This document shows, piece after piece, positions 49,915 through 59,011 of a stretch of DNA of 64,000 nt. The DNA is taken from positions 22,682 through 86,681 of IMG/VR virus record IMGVR_UViG_3300034691_000037; one strand, 5' to 3'. The translations under genes were made by a program, and so were the position numbers. Positions within the stretch are counted from its first letter, which is position 1. Each line of letters opens with the position of its first letter. Below the pieces are notes generated by a model, which was not told the origin of the DNA, did not search any database, and saw nothing but the letters and a program-made list of their open reading frames with translations. The DNA is from a virus.

Positions 49915-50430
49915 TTATTGCAGAGCTGAGGCCCGAGAACGGTCGCCTACATATAACTGTAGGGTACTGGACAAGTCATCGACACCTACACGGGTGATCC
50001 AAAGCTGAATCAATGCCTCTGGCTCAATGTTAGCCAGCTCGGTAATGGCCATCAATTCAGACTGGGTGAAAGATGGAGCACGGGCCGTAGTGGCGGCGTC
50101 TTCTCTGATCAGCAATCCGCGATCTTGAAACGACACACGCCGCCGTGTGATGCGGCCCGTCAGGTACATCGCGGTCTCCGCGATGAAGGACTGGACAGAC
50201 CCGCCAATGCGGGTAGCCGGGTCCAGCGCGGCAACGAAGAAGCCGCGAGTGATCGACCATTCCCTGGTCATACTAGCTACCTGATCCAACTCCACTGCAA
50301 AGTTCGGACGGATAGGTGCAATGCGTGCTCGGTAAATATCGCTGACTTCTGGCGACTCGTAAACCGAATCAATTTGCCCGGAGATCGCCAGATACACCGG
50401 GAATCCGCGGTGCGTATAGACGACTGTCAT
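49915..50430 (-). CDS. Structural-block hypothetical protein (171 aa)
   Basis: 171 residues beginning MTVVYTHRGFPVYLAISGQI; beta-rich and soluble. It overlaps the upstream gene by 4 nt. Located between the head paralogs and other virion candidates. No family recognised. Confidence 0.65.
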   Translation of the reverse strand: MTVVYTHRGFPVYLAISGQIDSVYESPEVSDIYRARIAPIRPNFAVELDQVASMTREWSITRGFFVAALDPATRIGGSVQSFIAETAMYLTGRITRRRVSFQDRGLLIREDAATTARAPSFTQSELMAITELANIEPEALIQLWITRVGVDDLSSTLQLYVGDRSRASALQ

Positions 50431-51329
50431 CGGGCACGCTCCTCATAGTCAGAGATCTTCTGACGCAGTACAAACAGCTCACGGTCGTAACCGTCGATGA
50501 CGGCTTCAATCGCGGCGTCTGGGTTACCGTTGCGTCGGTTGCGCAAAGCTTCCAGCCGCATTTCGATGACGCGCTTGTCTTTCAGAGCCCGGTCATAACG
50601 ATCGAGCTCGTAGTTAACCAGCGTGATGCCGATACGGTGAAAGATGCTTGATACGACTGGAATGATACCCAGCTGCAATGGATCGCCCTGAGCACCGGCC
50701 AATGTTGGCGAGTTGCTACCGTCCACATCACCCAGAGTGATTTCAGGCAGGTCGTCCAGCATCGCCATGATGATCTTGCCGTCTTTTGCAAGCAGCAACA
50801 TCACCTTGAAATAATCAGCACGGTGGCGTTGCAAGTACTTCAGTTCAGAAGGCGTCGAAGGGTTGATGTCCGGCTTATCAAAAGCCTCGATCTCACTTTC
50901 AGATGCCGCAATGAAGTTGAAGTTACGCATGCTGTAGTCGGCGAAGAAGTCGAGAAGTTCAACCAGTCTCAAGACGGAGCCCGTCTGATAGGTCACACCT
51001 TCGATATGGATCGTCGATGGTACGTTCTTATCGACGTACTGCTCAATGAGCTCCAGCAGCTTCTGACCGTTACCAATAGCTGTCATGAAGACCAACTTGT
51101 AAGGACCAGCCGCATTACGCACAGCCGATGTCGATTCGGACAACAGCTCCCGGATGAACGTCTTGAAGAAGGTCGATTTAGCTTTACGCTCATCGAGATC
51201 TTCAAAGACGGATTCAGCGGTAGGGCGAAGGATCTCCGAAAACTTACTGGAGATTGTGCGCAGCTTTTCCCGCAGGTCCTTTTTAGTGAACGAGGGGAGG
51301 ATGTTTTTCAGAAACGCTAAGATGTCCAT
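50427..51329 (-). CDS. Structural-block protein with C-terminal coiled coil (300 aa)
   Basis: 300 residues; helical throughout, with a predicted coiled coil near 240-300 (LDRYDRALKDKRVIEMRLEA and onward). The N-terminus (MDILAFLKNILPSFTKKDLR) is amphipathic. Probably a virion or assembly protein by location. Confidence 0.65.
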   Translation of the reverse strand: MDILAFLKNILPSFTKKDLREKLRTISSKFSEILRPTAESVFEDLDERKAKSTFFKTFIRELLSESTSAVRNAAGPYKLVFMTAIGNGQKLLELIEQYVDKNVPSTIHIEGVTYQTGSVLRLVELLDFFADYSMRNFNFIAASESEIEAFDKPDINPSTPSELKYLQRHRADYFKVMLLLAKDGKIIMAMLDDLPEITLGDVDGSNSPTLAGAQGDPLQLGIIPVVSSIFHRIGITLVNYELDRYDRALKDKRVIEMRLEALRNRRNGNPDAAIEAVIDGYDRELFVLRQKISDYEERAR

Positions 51330-51355
51330 GGATGCGGAGTCTCTTTAAAGATGGG

Positions 51356-52621
51356 TTACAGACGACCTGGGATACGGCCTTCCAGATACGAGCGCATGAT
51401 GTCAGTGATATCAGACTTCGCTTCGCCGCTCGACGACTTGACGTCACGGATGGCATAGGTCGCGCTGTTGTCGATGTCACGAGTGTAGATAGTCACGGTT
51501 TCGTGATCAGCGTCCACCACAAAGAGCAGGAGCATCAGACCCTGGTCGAAGATGGATTGACGAGTAGCGAAATCGGACAGGCGGCCGTTCATCAACTCTT
51601 CAGCTTCACGCGCGGTTTCTTTGGAAATCACGGCGATAGAAGAAGCGGCACCTACGGACGGTTCGCCAGTCAGCGCAGTAGCCATCAAAGCCTTGTTATC
51701 ACGCGCTACTGCTTTACGCAGATAGCCGGACTTATCAGCAACTGCCGCACGGCGATAGCGATCAACACGATCTGTTTGGAAGACCAGGTTACGCCAGCCA
51801 GCCAGATCACCCACACGCATCCGCATCCAACGCGCATCCAGGCTGTTATCTTCACCACCCAATGCCAACAGTTCAGCCAACGACACCGGTTCCATGCCGA
51901 TGGTTCTCAGACGGATCTGAATTGGCAGGACCATGCTCTGGCTACCATTGGTAACGTTCACATCGATGACCTGACCGATCGACAGGTCGGATACGTCCTG
52001 GATAGCCTTGGCGGTATTGGTAGCGAATGCCACCGATTGCTTTTTGATTTCTTCTTTAGCCTTTGGATCTTTCGGATCGGAAAGTTTACCGGGCATGGCA
52101 GCTTCGCTGCTGTAGCTTCCAAAGCGTTCCAGACCTTCTCGCTCGTTCGGAAACGGCAAGCCGAATTGATATGACTCAGTTGAAAGCCAGTTCTTACCGC
52201 CGCGGCCTTGCAGGAAGTCAGCAGTCGCTGCTTGCAGGTTGCGGTCCGGAGAGAACTTGTCGATACGGGAAGAAACTTTGATGCCGTCGATGGTGTTGTC
52301 GCTAGCCTGGGCCATCAGGTACAGACAGCTGAAATGACGCTGTGCGATGTTGAGCACATCTTTCGTGTACGGCAAACGAAGCAGACGGCTGTCGATCAGG
52401 GTGTAGGGTTCGACACGCAGAGACGAACCATAGCTGGCCAGGCTCTGACCGGCACCGCGACTCCACGCATTGATGATTGCATCAATGGCTTTGCTGACGG
52501 AGGTGTCAACCAATTTGTCTGCAAGCTTCTCACTTGCCCGGTATGCTAAGTGACCGCCCAGTGCGATACCGCCGATTTTAGCAACAGAACCTGCTGCTGA
52601 AAGAATACTAGAGATACTCAT
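51356..52621 (-). CDS. Structural-block protein (421 aa)
   Basis: The start at 52621 (MSISSILSAAGSVAKIGGIA) has GAGGAG upstream. The Gly/Ala-rich N-terminal ~28 residues may be a membrane-active or export segment. The body contains a beta-rich centre (VIDVNVTNGSQSMVLPIQIR). First gene of its unit, divergent from 52683 across a palindrome. Likely virion protein, unassigned. Confidence 0.65.
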   Translation of the reverse strand: MSISSILSAAGSVAKIGGIALGGHLAYRASEKLADKLVDTSVSKAIDAIINAWSRGAGQSLASYGSSLRVEPYTLIDSRLLRLPYTKDVLNIAQRHFSCLYLMAQASDNTIDGIKVSSRIDKFSPDRNLQAATADFLQGRGGKNWLSTESYQFGLPFPNEREGLERFGSYSSEAAMPGKLSDPKDPKAKEEIKKQSVAFATNTAKAIQDVSDLSIGQVIDVNVTNGSQSMVLPIQIRLRTIGMEPVSLAELLALGGEDNSLDARWMRMRVGDLAGWRNLVFQTDRVDRYRRAAVADKSGYLRKAVARDNKALMATALTGEPSVGAASSIAVISKETAREAEELMNGRLSDFATRQSIFDQGLMLLLFVVDADHETVTIYTRDIDNSATYAIRDVKSSSGEAKSDITDIMRSYLEGRIPGRL

Positions 52622-52652
52622 CGATGTCTCCTCTAACCCCAATTTGTGTTCA

Positions 52653-52668
52653 AAATTACGCGTAATTT
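52653..52668. promoter_or_regulatory. 16-bp perfect palindrome in a divergent intergenic region
   Basis: AAATTACGCGTAATTT is fully self-complementary and sits midway in the 61-nt gap between divergent start codons at 52621 and 52683. Each arm carries ATTAC pointing toward one gene. It could be an operator for a dimeric protein or two abutting promoters. Confidence 0.55.
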
Positions 52669-52682
52669 AGTGAGGCTGGTTT

Positions 52683-53777
52683 ATGGGCGCTGAAACTGAT
52701 TTTTATTACTCGAAGCTAATGCAGTACGTGGCAGACCAACAAGGCCTGTCCGATCAATATGCGGTCATGGATAACATCTCCCGCAGCATGGGTGGGGGTA
52801 GTGAGTACGGCCGTTATGCAGATGTGTTCTACGGTGTTAACCGCTTATCTAACTTAGCGCCACTGCCACTGCATCGTGAGGATCAGGGCCTCGTATTGTT
52901 TACAAGGCCCAATCTCAATTTATCATACGATAACATTGCCACAGTGCGGGATCTGGCAGCGTTATACGTACAAGACCCAACCAGCTATCAATATGCTGTT
53001 CGGATGATGCTTGATACGACGACGTATGGCAGTACACCAAAAGGCAATGACAAGAAGCCAGCCAAGTCTCCTTTGGTCGATCCGCAGATGCCGTATTTGA
53101 ATCTATTCACCAACCTGATTCAAACCATGAGCTCACCGCCCGACATCCAGCTCAACGCCTACCGCTCACCTGAGGGTATGGCAAAAGAAGTCTGGTTGAT
53201 GAACGACAGCATTTCACAGTATAACGGCTACTTCGATTTGACCTGCACCTTTAACAACATTAAAGGTAACGTCATGGGGTTGGCGCTCCACTCGTGGATC
53301 AACTATATCGGTTATCTTCGTACAGGGCCAATCATTCCCCACCCTGAGAGTCGACGTCAGGACAAGATGGATTACTTCACCCGGATCGAGCGATACAAGT
53401 TCGACATCACTGGGCGGAAGATTGAACAATGGTTTCACACCGGTGCCTCGTTCCCAACCAACCTTTCATTAGGTGCGGGGATGGCGTACAACCGTGAAGA
53501 GGGGTACGAGTTTGAAAACAAATCTTACTCTGTTCAGTTTGCCTGTGTAGGGGCTTGCTACAACGACCCTATCCAGCTGTACGAATTCAACCTGCGTATC
53601 TCTCGTGCCAATCCAAACATGGCCGATGATAAACGCAAACAAGTCTACACCAAAGTGGACCGTCAATACATTGCGGCTACTAACTATCATGGTTACCCGT
53701 GGATCAATCTACAAACCATGGAGTTTGAATGGTGGGTGGCCAACGACGATTACGCAAAACTGATTAAAGGGCTCTGA
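52683..53777 (+). CDS. Putative virion structural protein (364 aa)
   Basis: 364 residues, beta-rich and rich in Tyr and Asn, with no signal or membrane segment. Ends EFEWWVANDDYAKLIKGL. Followed after 3 nt by the 982-residue protein, so the pair probably assembles together in the tail or baseplate. GAGG precedes the ATG. No named family. Confidence 0.6.
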   Translation: MGAETDFYYSKLMQYVADQQGLSDQYAVMDNISRSMGGGSEYGRYADVFYGVNRLSNLAPLPLHREDQGLVLFTRPNLNLSYDNIATVRDLAALYVQDPTSYQYAVRMMLDTTTYGSTPKGNDKKPAKSPLVDPQMPYLNLFTNLIQTMSSPPDIQLNAYRSPEGMAKEVWLMNDSISQYNGYFDLTCTFNNIKGNVMGLALHSWINYIGYLRTGPIIPHPESRRQDKMDYFTRIERYKFDITGRKIEQWFHTGASFPTNLSLGAGMAYNREEGYEFENKSYSVQFACVGACYNDPIQLYEFNLRISRANPNMADDKRKQVYTKVDRQYIAATNYHGYPWINLQTMEFEWWVANDDYAKLIKGL

Positions 53778-53780
53778 TAA

Positions 53781-56729
53781 ATGACGATCACCAGCAGTGA
53801 AATTTTAGCCGACATGGCGGCGATTCGTTACGAGCCCACTCGGTTGGCGACGTTGGTCAACGGGTATCTTAACCGAATGTTCGACGGTGAGGAGATGGTG
53901 CTCGACCCTTCGATGCCTTTTCCTTATCTGGAAGAGGTCTCGTTGCTGACGGCATATGCGGCTATCTCTGAAGACCAGAACTTGGACCGACGTCAGTACC
54001 CAGAGACGGCGCAAACTGAACAAGACGTTTACATGCACGCCTCAGATGTGGACTATGAGGGTAACTTCAGCAGCCCAGCCGGCGTGTGGTTTGACATCTA
54101 CGTGGATGAGGCTGAAATCATCAAGTACGCTGTGCAGGTGGGTGATACTGCAACGCGTCGCTTGGTCATGCCTCGGTATACACAGATCACCGTCAACAAC
54201 ATGACGTTTACGTTCCAGTACCCGATCACCTTTATCGTCAAACCTCACGGCGCGATCGATGTGGTGTACGACGGTAGTCAACCATCCCCTCTTCAGACAC
54301 TTGAAGGGAACAAGGTGGATTGGGAATTGGTAACGGTCAACATCACTGAAAACAACAAAGGTCTTGTGCGGCTGATCCGTGTCCGTACCTTTGTTAAGCA
54401 GATGTTGCTGACCACCTACAAGTACAGCCTGGTTGGGTCTAAGGTACTGTTGACCACAGTCCCACTGACTGATTCGTTTTACTACGCTCGTGCGTTTGTG
54501 AATGACAATCAGAATCAGTGGAAAGCCATTAAGACCACCCACAGCCAGCAGGTATTTGACGCTACTGATCCAACCGTGCTTCTGACTGTACTCAATGGTC
54601 AGCTAACCATTGAATTACCCTACGTGTATTACGCGACGGGGTTGGTGACGCACGATATCCGTGTGGACGTTTACACCACTAAAGGTCCTTTGAACGTTAC
54701 TTTGAACGGAATGACTGATAACTCATTCGTCGCAAACTGGCGTGACCTAGATCAAGACGACAACAGCATCTATAGCGCTCCGTTGTCGCAGATGAGCACG
54801 ATCACTGTCATGAGTACAGATACTGTCTCTGGCGGCGCTGCGGCTCCAACCTTTGCAGTACGTCGTCAGCGTATCCAGACCAACGCCACTGGCGCTCAAG
54901 TTGTTCCTATCAGCAATGCTCAAGTAGGGACGACACTCGCCCATCTTGGGTTTGAAGCGTCGATGAACATCGACGATATCAGCCACAGGACCTATCTGGC
55001 AACTCGCGCTATGCCAGATAACACCAAAGGTCAGGTGACCACTGGGATCGACACCGCTGTCGTGACTTACAAGTCGAGCATTACTGACTTGCTGAGCCAT
55101 GCCACCGTGATCGACAATGGGGAGCGGTTCACGGTTACGCCTAAGACGCTCTATCGTTACATTGACGGCGTTTTGACTATCGTCTCTGATGCTGACTTGG
55201 CTAAGCTGTTAGCGCTCTCTGGCGACGCTCTGGTTAACGCTGTAAGTGATGGGACGTATCTGTACACACCTTTGCATTACGTGTTGGATACCGCAGCCAA
55301 TACCTTTAAAGCTCGGCCGTACTTCTTATCGGCACCTGAGATCACATTGGGATCTTACGTCGCCAGTAACGACACGCTCGGTCTCACCATCAGTGCAAGC
55401 ACTACGCGGTCCATCACCCGCACTGAAGAAGGTTACGTGATTCACATTCAGTCGATTTCTAACGACGTGTGGAAAGCGCTGCGGGATGACCAGGTTCATG
55501 TGCAGATGGCGTACATGCCGCCAGGTGAGAAGGACTTGGCCTACATCAACGGTAAACAAATCCTAGTAAGCGGTGAGCGTGTTTTTGAGTTCATCATTAA
55601 GTCTAACTGGGACATTGAGGTGGTCAACGTCAACGATCACCGCCTGATCACCACCAACTTCAATATGTTTGAGCCTATCGAACGGCCATATCCGACCCCG
55701 CTGCTGAATGATTTCTCAATTCTGTGGGCGGTGTCGGATTACGCAGTGGATGGGCTTGAGACGACGGAAGTTGACCGCAAGTTGGGCAAGTTCTTATTGC
55801 CCGATGGTGTGATTGGGGTGTACTACGAAACGCTTCGACTTCACTTGGGTGATGAGCTGACTGGTCTGTGGGCGATGAGCCGAAGCATGATTGGTTTGCG
55901 TAAGTTCATGAAGTACGACGCTGACGTGTACGCCACATGGGAAGCAAACTACTACAAACGTGATGCGTCCGGCAAGTACCCTGTGCTTGAGGAAGATGCT
56001 GAAGGTAATAAAGGTTTGGTCATCGAGTTTGCAAAAGGTGACATCAAACTTAACGCTGACGGTAGCAAGGTTGTGAAGCACGAGAAAGGTTCGGCCATCC
56101 TTGATGAGTTTGGTAACCCAATCATGGAGTCGGAACGTAACATCGAACGCTGGTGGGATATCGTCTTGTTTGACGGCGTCTATCGCTTCGCCACCGATGT
56201 CAACGACATGGAATACAAACGTGATGTTCCTCAGATCCTGGTCGAATGGATCAACGATACATTGGGACCTGTTCGTAAAACCACGTTGGATGAAACCGAC
56301 CTGTTCTTCCAGCCCCGCAACACGCTCAAGTTTGTGGAGTGTTTGGCTAACGATAGCAAACGCATTACTCTGCACACAGCTCAGTTCCTGACGCTGGATC
56401 TGTACGTCAGCAAAATAGTCTACGCGGACAATGACCTTCGTGCAGCTATGCAGACCGCTGCTGTCGCTCAGATTGTAGCGGGTCTGACAGAGGTGTCTGT
56501 AGCGCGGGATGGTCTGGAGACGGCGGTGCGCAATGCATTGGGTGCCGATCTGATCAGTGCCAACTTGAGTGGACTGGGCGGCACTGAGAACAATTTCAGT
56601 ATCGTCACGCTGCTTGATGAAACCGCTCGGTTGTGCTTGGCTAAGTCCATGACCTATCAGGCGGATGGTACCTACGCTGTAATTGATGGCATTGAGGTTA
56701 ACTTCAAGCGCCACACTTCCGGCGAGTAA
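53781..56729 (+). CDS. Large virion protein, possible baseplate wedge component (982 aa)
   Basis: The longest gene here. Beta-rich with repeated domain-like sections; near residues 355-415 a segment VRRQRIQTNATGAQVVPISN leads into DDISHRTYLATRAMP. The C-terminal ~200 residues are helical. Size, position after another virion gene and lack of enzymatic motifs favour a baseplate wedge (gp6-like) or tail-fibre-type scaffold. The wedge comparison is impressionistic; structural prediction would settle it. Ends at a bidirectional terminator. Confidence 0.5.
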   Translation: MTITSSEILADMAAIRYEPTRLATLVNGYLNRMFDGEEMVLDPSMPFPYLEEVSLLTAYAAISEDQNLDRRQYPETAQTEQDVYMHASDVDYEGNFSSPAGVWFDIYVDEAEIIKYAVQVGDTATRRLVMPRYTQITVNNMTFTFQYPITFIVKPHGAIDVVYDGSQPSPLQTLEGNKVDWELVTVNITENNKGLVRLIRVRTFVKQMLLTTYKYSLVGSKVLLTTVPLTDSFYYARAFVNDNQNQWKAIKTTHSQQVFDATDPTVLLTVLNGQLTIELPYVYYATGLVTHDIRVDVYTTKGPLNVTLNGMTDNSFVANWRDLDQDDNSIYSAPLSQMSTITVMSTDTVSGGAAAPTFAVRRQRIQTNATGAQVVPISNAQVGTTLAHLGFEASMNIDDISHRTYLATRAMPDNTKGQVTTGIDTAVVTYKSSITDLLSHATVIDNGERFTVTPKTLYRYIDGVLTIVSDADLAKLLALSGDALVNAVSDGTYLYTPLHYVLDTAANTFKARPYFLSAPEITLGSYVASNDTLGLTISASTTRSITRTEEGYVIHIQSISNDVWKALRDDQVHVQMAYMPPGEKDLAYINGKQILVSGERVFEFIIKSNWDIEVVNVNDHRLITTNFNMFEPIERPYPTPLLNDFSILWAVSDYAVDGLETTEVDRKLGKFLLPDGVIGVYYETLRLHLGDELTGLWAMSRSMIGLRKFMKYDADVYATWEANYYKRDASGKYPVLEEDAEGNKGLVIEFAKGDIKLNADGSKVVKHEKGSAILDEFGNPIMESERNIERWWDIVLFDGVYRFATDVNDMEYKRDVPQILVEWINDTLGPVRKTTLDETDLFFQPRNTLKFVECLANDSKRITLHTAQFLTLDLYVSKIVYADNDLRAAMQTAAVAQIVAGLTEVSVARDGLETAVRNALGADLISANLSGLGGTENNFSIVTLLDETARLCLAKSMTYQADGTYAVIDGIEVNFKRHTSGE

Positions 56730-56733
56730 ACAG

Positions 56734-56766
56734 CATACAGCCCGGCCGCAATGGCCGGGCTGTATG
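56734..56766. terminator. Bidirectional 14-bp hairpin between convergent genes
   Basis: CATACAGCCCGGCC (56734-56747), loop GCAAT, GGCCGGGCTGTATG (56753-56766), then TCGC. Confidence 0.88.
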
Positions 56767-56775
56767 TCGCTTCAG

Positions 56776-57114
56776 TTACTTCCAGCTAAGATCATCGTTG
56801 TAGATAGGTTGCCCACCTCGCCAAAACAGGGGATGGTCATCCTCATGCTCTTCAGAAGGTTTACAGTACCGGCAGCGCTTTTGGTCATTGAACATCAGTA
56901 CGCTAGGATGTCGGCCGCGACACGTCCATTCAAACGGTTTACGAACCTGATCACTTTGGTCCTTGATGGAACCGGCCAACACCCGGAAGAATTCATGTTT
57001 AAACGGATTGTCCGTATCCGAAGCCCGTCTGATTTCTTCCCTCAGCCATTCGTCGTCACCGCCCAGTTTTTGTTTAAAGATACCGCCACTTGCCCAGTAG
57101 TCATGGTCCGCCAT
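56776..57114 (-). CDS. Hypothetical protein with CxxC pair (112 aa)
   Basis: 112 residues; the C-terminal part has WTCRGRHPSVLMFNDQKRC then RYCKP, giving C..C-x2-C spacing that could bind zinc. Directly follows the polymerase gene (0-nt gap). It carries none of the missing polymerase motifs. Confidence 0.75.
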   Translation of the reverse strand: MADHDYWASGGIFKQKLGGDDEWLREEIRRASDTDNPFKHEFFRVLAGSIKDQSDQVRKPFEWTCRGRHPSVLMFNDQKRCRYCKPSEEHEDDHPLFWRGGQPIYNDDLSWK

Positions 57115-58935
57115 TTACGCCACCTCTTTACACAGGTCTTTACGGGCTTCTTCTACCCACACATCCATCGGAAGCATCTTACACGCCATCTGCATGATCT
57201 CAACAGCGTTGACACGACCACCCGACATGTTTACGGCAATCAGTTTGAGATTAGCCTGAGACACGCCATGGATGCGACAAGGTTCGGCCAGTGTTGTTTC
57301 CTTCGCCACGTTCTGGATGATCCCTGCGATAGGGTACGTGGTCTCCACGTCAGCATCCGCGTTGAACATGTGAAGCATGGATTGAACTTCTGGCATGTCT
57401 TCAAACAAGAAGACCCCGGACGCTTCAACGTTGTGTGATGGGAATGCAATAATCCAACCTTCACGACCAGGCAACTTAAGGTCAAGTTGAGTTTTCATCT
57501 CATCGGAGGTTGAGCAGATGATGCGCTTACTTTTCTTCATTACGGAGAAAAGCATGTCCGTGCTGTTGATCCGGGGCTGCGAGTTAAAGTTCGAGTAATC
57601 AAGAGAACCTGCCAGTGTACTGATCTGGCTACTCAAGTCATCGTTCTTTTTGTTCAACACCCATACGCCAATGGAGTCGACGGCGTTATAAGAACCATAG
57701 CGGACTTTGTACTTGTGCTGCATTTCCATGTGCCAGTGAAGCGTCCCTTCAGGGATACCGCTGTCCTCTGTCTCATGGGAAAGCTTACCGATCTTCAATT
57801 GACGGTCAAGAACCGCCCCCAGGTTGTACCCACCCGTTTCTTTACCCTTGGCCTTACGCAACTGCCAATAGATCTGCATCGAGTCCAGGATGCGAAATGA
57901 GGAGGTCGATAGCATAACGTGCCATTGTTCCTGCGGTTCCATTCGAAACGATTTACCCGAGGAAGATTCACGGGTTTCCTTACCTTCGCGAGCTACTACT
58001 TTCCGATACCACGGCGGTACCCGAGGATCTGAGAATGCGTCAGTGACGCTACGACCCGCATATTCAATCGATTCAACCGCACGTTTAAAGTCGAAGAATA
58101 CGTTCCAGCCGGTTACGATGTCAGGTTGCGATAAGTGAAGGTGTTTCAACATCCCGTTGGTAATATCGAAATGCGTTGGCAACATAACGACTTTGAATTC
58201 CAAGTCCAAGATATCGTCTACCCACTGAGGGTATTCGCCTTTCTTGTCTTTGATACCATCCCGTAGTTTCCCGACCCACTGAGGAATGATCTCAGCATAG
58301 TCTTTGCGTAACAGTTCTTCGTAGTTTGGGATGTCTTTCGTCCACTGCTCGTTAGCATAGACGATGACTTCACGATCGTTGACTTCTGACCAAAGGATGG
58401 GGAGTTGTTTGGTCTGATCGATCACCCCATTCACATCGGTCTCAACGTCGATGATCGTTACTTCGTTCGGCTGGAAGGCGTTAGGCCATCTGTCTGTGTA
58501 GGCTTGCTTTAAAAATACTTCAGGACCTGGGTCTGTGCCGTAAAGATAATTACTACGCGCAATCTGACGTAAAGGAAGGCTCGGAGTACCAAAACCAAGT
58601 TTGCTGCAGATCTCTCGACGAAGATTACGCTGCGTGGACTTAAACATGTCAACGCGATCAAGGAATTCAAACTGAATCTTTTCAGGCTGGTTCTTACGAA
58701 AGGCTGGCTTTGTTACCCAGTAAGGTCGTTTGTAGTTCTCTGGAACGATCAGTGTTGGATAACGTTCGCCAGTGTCAAGAGTCACCCACATCTTGGCAAC
58801 AATGGCGTCGTCGTAATTCCCTTCATCTGCGTGTGTGGTGTAAGTGCCATGTTTGATCTCTTTAGAAACAATCCTTTCTTTCGGGATCGTTTTTAAATAA
58901 GCATCAATTTCTTGAGGGGTTTGAAACTTCTTCAT
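57115..58935 (-). CDS. Family B DNA polymerase: exonuclease region and motif A, C-terminal part absent
   Basis: 606 residues. Exo I is IIDVETD (D163, E165), Exo II is GWNVFFDF (N278, D282) and Exo III is YNAVDSIGV (Y416, D420), all 3'-5' proofreading motifs in order. Downstream, DADVETTYP (D529, Y534, P535) matches motif A spacing (D-x4-YP) of the polymerase palm. The chain then ends; motif B (Kx3NSxYG) and motif C (DTDS) are missing here and in the neighbouring gene. So either the catalytic palm is completed by a second gene outside this window, or the family has an unusual arrangement. Single-gene unit, divergent from the metallopeptidase. Confidence 0.82.
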   Translation of the reverse strand: MKKFQTPQEIDAYLKTIPKERIVSKEIKHGTYTTHADEGNYDDAIVAKMWVTLDTGERYPTLIVPENYKRPYWVTKPAFRKNQPEKIQFEFLDRVDMFKSTQRNLRREICSKLGFGTPSLPLRQIARSNYLYGTDPGPEVFLKQAYTDRWPNAFQPNEVTIIDVETDVNGVIDQTKQLPILWSEVNDREVIVYANEQWTKDIPNYEELLRKDYAEIIPQWVGKLRDGIKDKKGEYPQWVDDILDLEFKVVMLPTHFDITNGMLKHLHLSQPDIVTGWNVFFDFKRAVESIEYAGRSVTDAFSDPRVPPWYRKVVAREGKETRESSSGKSFRMEPQEQWHVMLSTSSFRILDSMQIYWQLRKAKGKETGGYNLGAVLDRQLKIGKLSHETEDSGIPEGTLHWHMEMQHKYKVRYGSYNAVDSIGVWVLNKKNDDLSSQISTLAGSLDYSNFNSQPRINSTDMLFSVMKKSKRIICSTSDEMKTQLDLKLPGREGWIIAFPSHNVEASGVFLFEDMPEVQSMLHMFNADADVETTYPIAGIIQNVAKETTLAEPCRIHGVSQANLKLIAVNMSGGRVNAVEIMQMACKMLPMDVWVEEARKDLCKEVA

Positions 58936-59011
58936 GAATGACTCTCGCTCCAGTACCTATTAAATCATAGGCAGATTATGTAGATAACTACCCACTCACT
59001 GGAGTCAGGTC
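58936..59011. promoter_or_regulatory. Divergent promoter region with inverted repeat
   Basis: 76 nt between the polymerase and metallopeptidase starts. It contains CCTAT-TAAATC-ATAGG, an inverted repeat with an AT-rich centre. ACATAATC on the minus strand is a partial match to the ACATTAC element. GGAG precedes the plus-strand ATG. Confidence 0.35.
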
